The notes beneath the pieces were generated by a model. It did not search any database, had not been told where the DNA came from, and saw only the letters and a list, made by a program, of their open reading frames with translations. From Roseovarius sp. UBA6217 (lineage in GTDB: Bacteria > Pseudomonadota > Alphaproteobacteria > Rhodobacterales > Rhodobacteraceae), in NCBI GenBank assembly GCA_002421985.1, contig DISF01000033.1:1-23842 (forward strand): a stretch of 23,842 nt of DNA, given 5' to 3'. Made by a program: the position numbers and the translations under genes. Below, piece after piece: positions 22,576-23,842 of this stretch (its first letter is position 1; the number at the start of each line of letters is the position of its first letter).

Positions 22576-23493
22576 TCACCCCGCGATGAAGAGCCGCCGC
22601 AATGCGCCCCATTGGCTGATCGCGACACCCGCAAGGATCATCGCCATCGCCAGGAAAAGCTGCGGCGGCACCGCCTCTGATAGCAGCAGCGCCCCGAGGA
22701 TGACCGACCACACCGGCACCATGTAGTTGACAAGGCTGAAGAATCCCGGCCCCGCCTCGCGCGTGACCTGCACCAGCAAGAGCTGCGCCACCCCCGTGGG
22801 CAGGATACCAAGATAGACCAGCGCCAGAAACCCTTTCAAACTTAATGATTTGGGCAGTCCCTCGACCACCAGCGCCACCGGCACGATCACACAGGCCGCC
22901 AGCAGCATCACCGCCGCCGACAGCGCCAAAAGCGGCACCGGCGGGCAAAGCCGCGTCGCGATAGAGCCCATAGCATAGCACATGGCCGCCCCAAGGCAGG
23001 CCAATCTTGCCAATGATTCCATATCTTTACCGGTAGAAGCAAAGGCATCCACCCCGATCAGCACCACCACCCCGATGGTGCCGAGAATGAACCCGCCCAG
23101 CCGCCGCAGGTGCATCCGCTCGCCGGGCACGAAGACATGCGCCAGCGGCAGGACCAACAAGGGCACCGCCGCCATGCACACGCCGGCAAAGCCCGACGCC
23201 ACCGATTGCTGCGCCCAGCCCAGCAGGGAAAACGGAATAACGTTTGAAAACAACGCCATGAACAGCGCAAACGCCCAGAATCGCCGCTCCGGTCCGCGCC
23301 CGACAGGGGGCAATCGCAGCCCCCAAATCCGCAGCAACGACAGAAGGAACACCGCCCCCAGCGTGATCCGCACCGCGGCCACCGTGAACGGCCCGACATC
23401 GCGCAGCGCCACCGAAAGCGAGGTGAACGACGCGCCCCAGATCAGGCCAAGCGCCGCGATGCGTAGCCAGTTGACCGGCGCAATCTCGTGCAC
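22576..23493 (-). CDS. DMT-superfamily transporter (EamA domains), 305 aa
   Basis: An inner-membrane carrier with about ten hydrophobic helices in two EamA repeats. The first repeat opens with LRIAALGLIWGASFTSLSVA and the second with LACLGAAMCYAMGSIATRL; the GASF/GS motifs near helix starts are typical of drug/metabolite exporters. Such proteins usually export amino acids or other metabolites, but the substrate is not predictable. The start codon is GTG at 23493, supported by GGAGGG six bases upstream; the family N-terminus begins here. It is separated from ilvC by a terminator and converges on folP. The last residues are RRLFIAG. Confidence 0.92.
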   Translation of the reverse strand: MHEIAPVNWLRIAALGLIWGASFTSLSVALRDVGPFTVAAVRITLGAVFLLSLLRIWGLRLPPVGRGPERRFWAFALFMALFSNVIPFSLLGWAQQSVASGFAGVCMAAVPLLVLPLAHVFVPGERMHLRRLGGFILGTIGVVVLIGVDAFASTGKDMESLARLACLGAAMCYAMGSIATRLCPPVPLLALSAAVMLLAACVIVPVALVVEGLPKSLSLKGFLALVYLGILPTGVAQLLLVQVTREAGPGFFSLVNYMVPVWSVILGALLLSEAVPPQLFLAMAMILAGVAISQWGALRRLFIAG

Positions 23494-23512
23494 GAATGCC
23501 CTCCGGATGCCC

Positions 23513-23544
23513 GAAAAAGGGCCCTCATCAGACGGCCCTTTTTC
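23513..23544 (-). terminator. Intrinsic terminator after ilvC
   Basis: GAAAAAGGGCC (23513-23523) pairs with GGCCCTTTTTC (23534-23544) around a 10-nt loop; on the minus strand the stem runs directly into the T-tract. It separates ilvC from the EamA gene, whose start lies 20 bp further on. Confidence 0.9.
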
Positions 23545-23561
23545 ATTCTATATCAATGGGT

Positions 23562-23842
23562 TCAGTTCTTCTCTTGATCCACCAGCTTGCCTGCCGAGAT
23601 CCACGGCATCATACCGCGCAGTTTGCGGCCGACCTCTTCGATCTGATGCGCGTCGTTCATACGCCGCGTGCCCTTGAAGAAGGGCTGGCCGACGGCGTTT
23701 TCCTGCATGAAATCGCGCACGAAGGCCCCGCGCTGGATGTCGGTCAGGATCGCTTTCATCCGCGCCTTGGTCTCGGTATAGGGCAGCACCCGCGGCCCCG
23801 AGACATATTCGCCATATTCGGCGGTGTTGGAGATCGAGTAGT
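23562..23842 (-). CDS. ilvC: Ketol-acid reductoisomerase, C-terminal part (cut by window edge)
   Basis: The last 93 codons of IlvC, the NADPH- and Mg-dependent enzyme of valine, leucine and isoleucine synthesis. The visible part is the helical C-terminal domain: YSISNTAEYGEYVSGPRV, then KARMKAILTDIQRGAFVRDF, GQPFFKGTRRMNDAHQIEEV and the end GKLRG-like RKLRGMMPWISAGKLV. The SNTAEYG segment holds the conserved serine/glutamate substrate contacts of class I enzymes. The gene continues beyond 23842. A clear terminator follows its stop. Confidence 0.95.
   Translation of the reverse strand, partial: YSISNTAEYGEYVSGPRVLPYTETKARMKAILTDIQRGAFVRDFMQENAVGQPFFKGTRRMNDAHQIEEVGRKLRGMMPWISAGKLVDQEKN

Overview
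The window is a stretch of alphaproteobacterial chromosome, most likely from a Rhodobacteraceae (Roseobacter-group) organism. The base composition is GC-rich with strongly GC-biased third codon positions. A Paracoccus-like soluble cytochrome c and aa3 oxidase subunit I, a split propionyl-CoA carboxylase operon, a TTAA-N7-TTAA CtrA-type site and an FNR-type box all point the same way. Almost everything is chromosomal housekeeping; there is no intact phage, plasmid or CRISPR locus.

Region 1 (1-8.5 kb, mostly minus strand) is a propionate / methylmalonyl-CoA locus. pccB (6797-8329) and pccA (2684-4729) encode the two propionyl-CoA carboxylase subunits, and the methylmalonyl-CoA mutase gene begins at 617 and runs off the left edge. 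Between pccB and pccA lie four or five small genes of unknown role, including a 45-residue lipoprotein. A second lipoprotein follows pccA, and a sulfotransferase-like gene overlaps the start of the mutase. A DUF4174-type periplasmic protein is the only plus-strand gene here. Upstream of pccB is a well-formed promoter preceded by two copies of a TTGCA/TTTGCGGA motif 40 bp apart, resembling the operator of the propionyl-CoA regulator PccR. No regulator gene is present beside it; instead there is a scrap of an IS630-like transposase and then tRNA-Leu(GAG).

Region 2 (9-15.4 kb) holds lipB, a cytochrome c550/c2 gene, rlmJ, ctaD (cytochrome aa3 subunit I), a GatB/YqeY-domain gene on the minus strand, and carA. 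The cytochrome gene and ctaD each end in a clear intrinsic terminator. A 58-bp near-perfect palindrome covers the end of rlmJ, a perfect FNR box lies upstream of ctaD, and a gene-free stretch at 13.2-13.6 kb carries duplicated operator-like sites and a minus-strand terminator.

Region 3 (15.4-23.8 kb) starts with two overlapping CtrA boxes in front of a membrane glycosyltransferase whose N-terminus resembles the c-di-GMP-binding MshEN domain. It then has a GntR/FCD regulator overlapping the glycosyltransferase tail to tail, a HAD-family pyrimidine nucleotidase-like enzyme, a small membrane protein plus a UbiH-type hydroxylase, a folB-folP pair (FolB with a long extra C-terminal domain), an EamA-type exporter, and the C-terminal end of ilvC at the right edge.

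The best candidates for new biology are the CtrA-box/MshEN-glycosyltransferase unit, the FolB C-terminal domain, the pccB operator array, and the unknown genes embedded in the pcc operon. Function calls rest on recognising protein families by eye; no database search was run.
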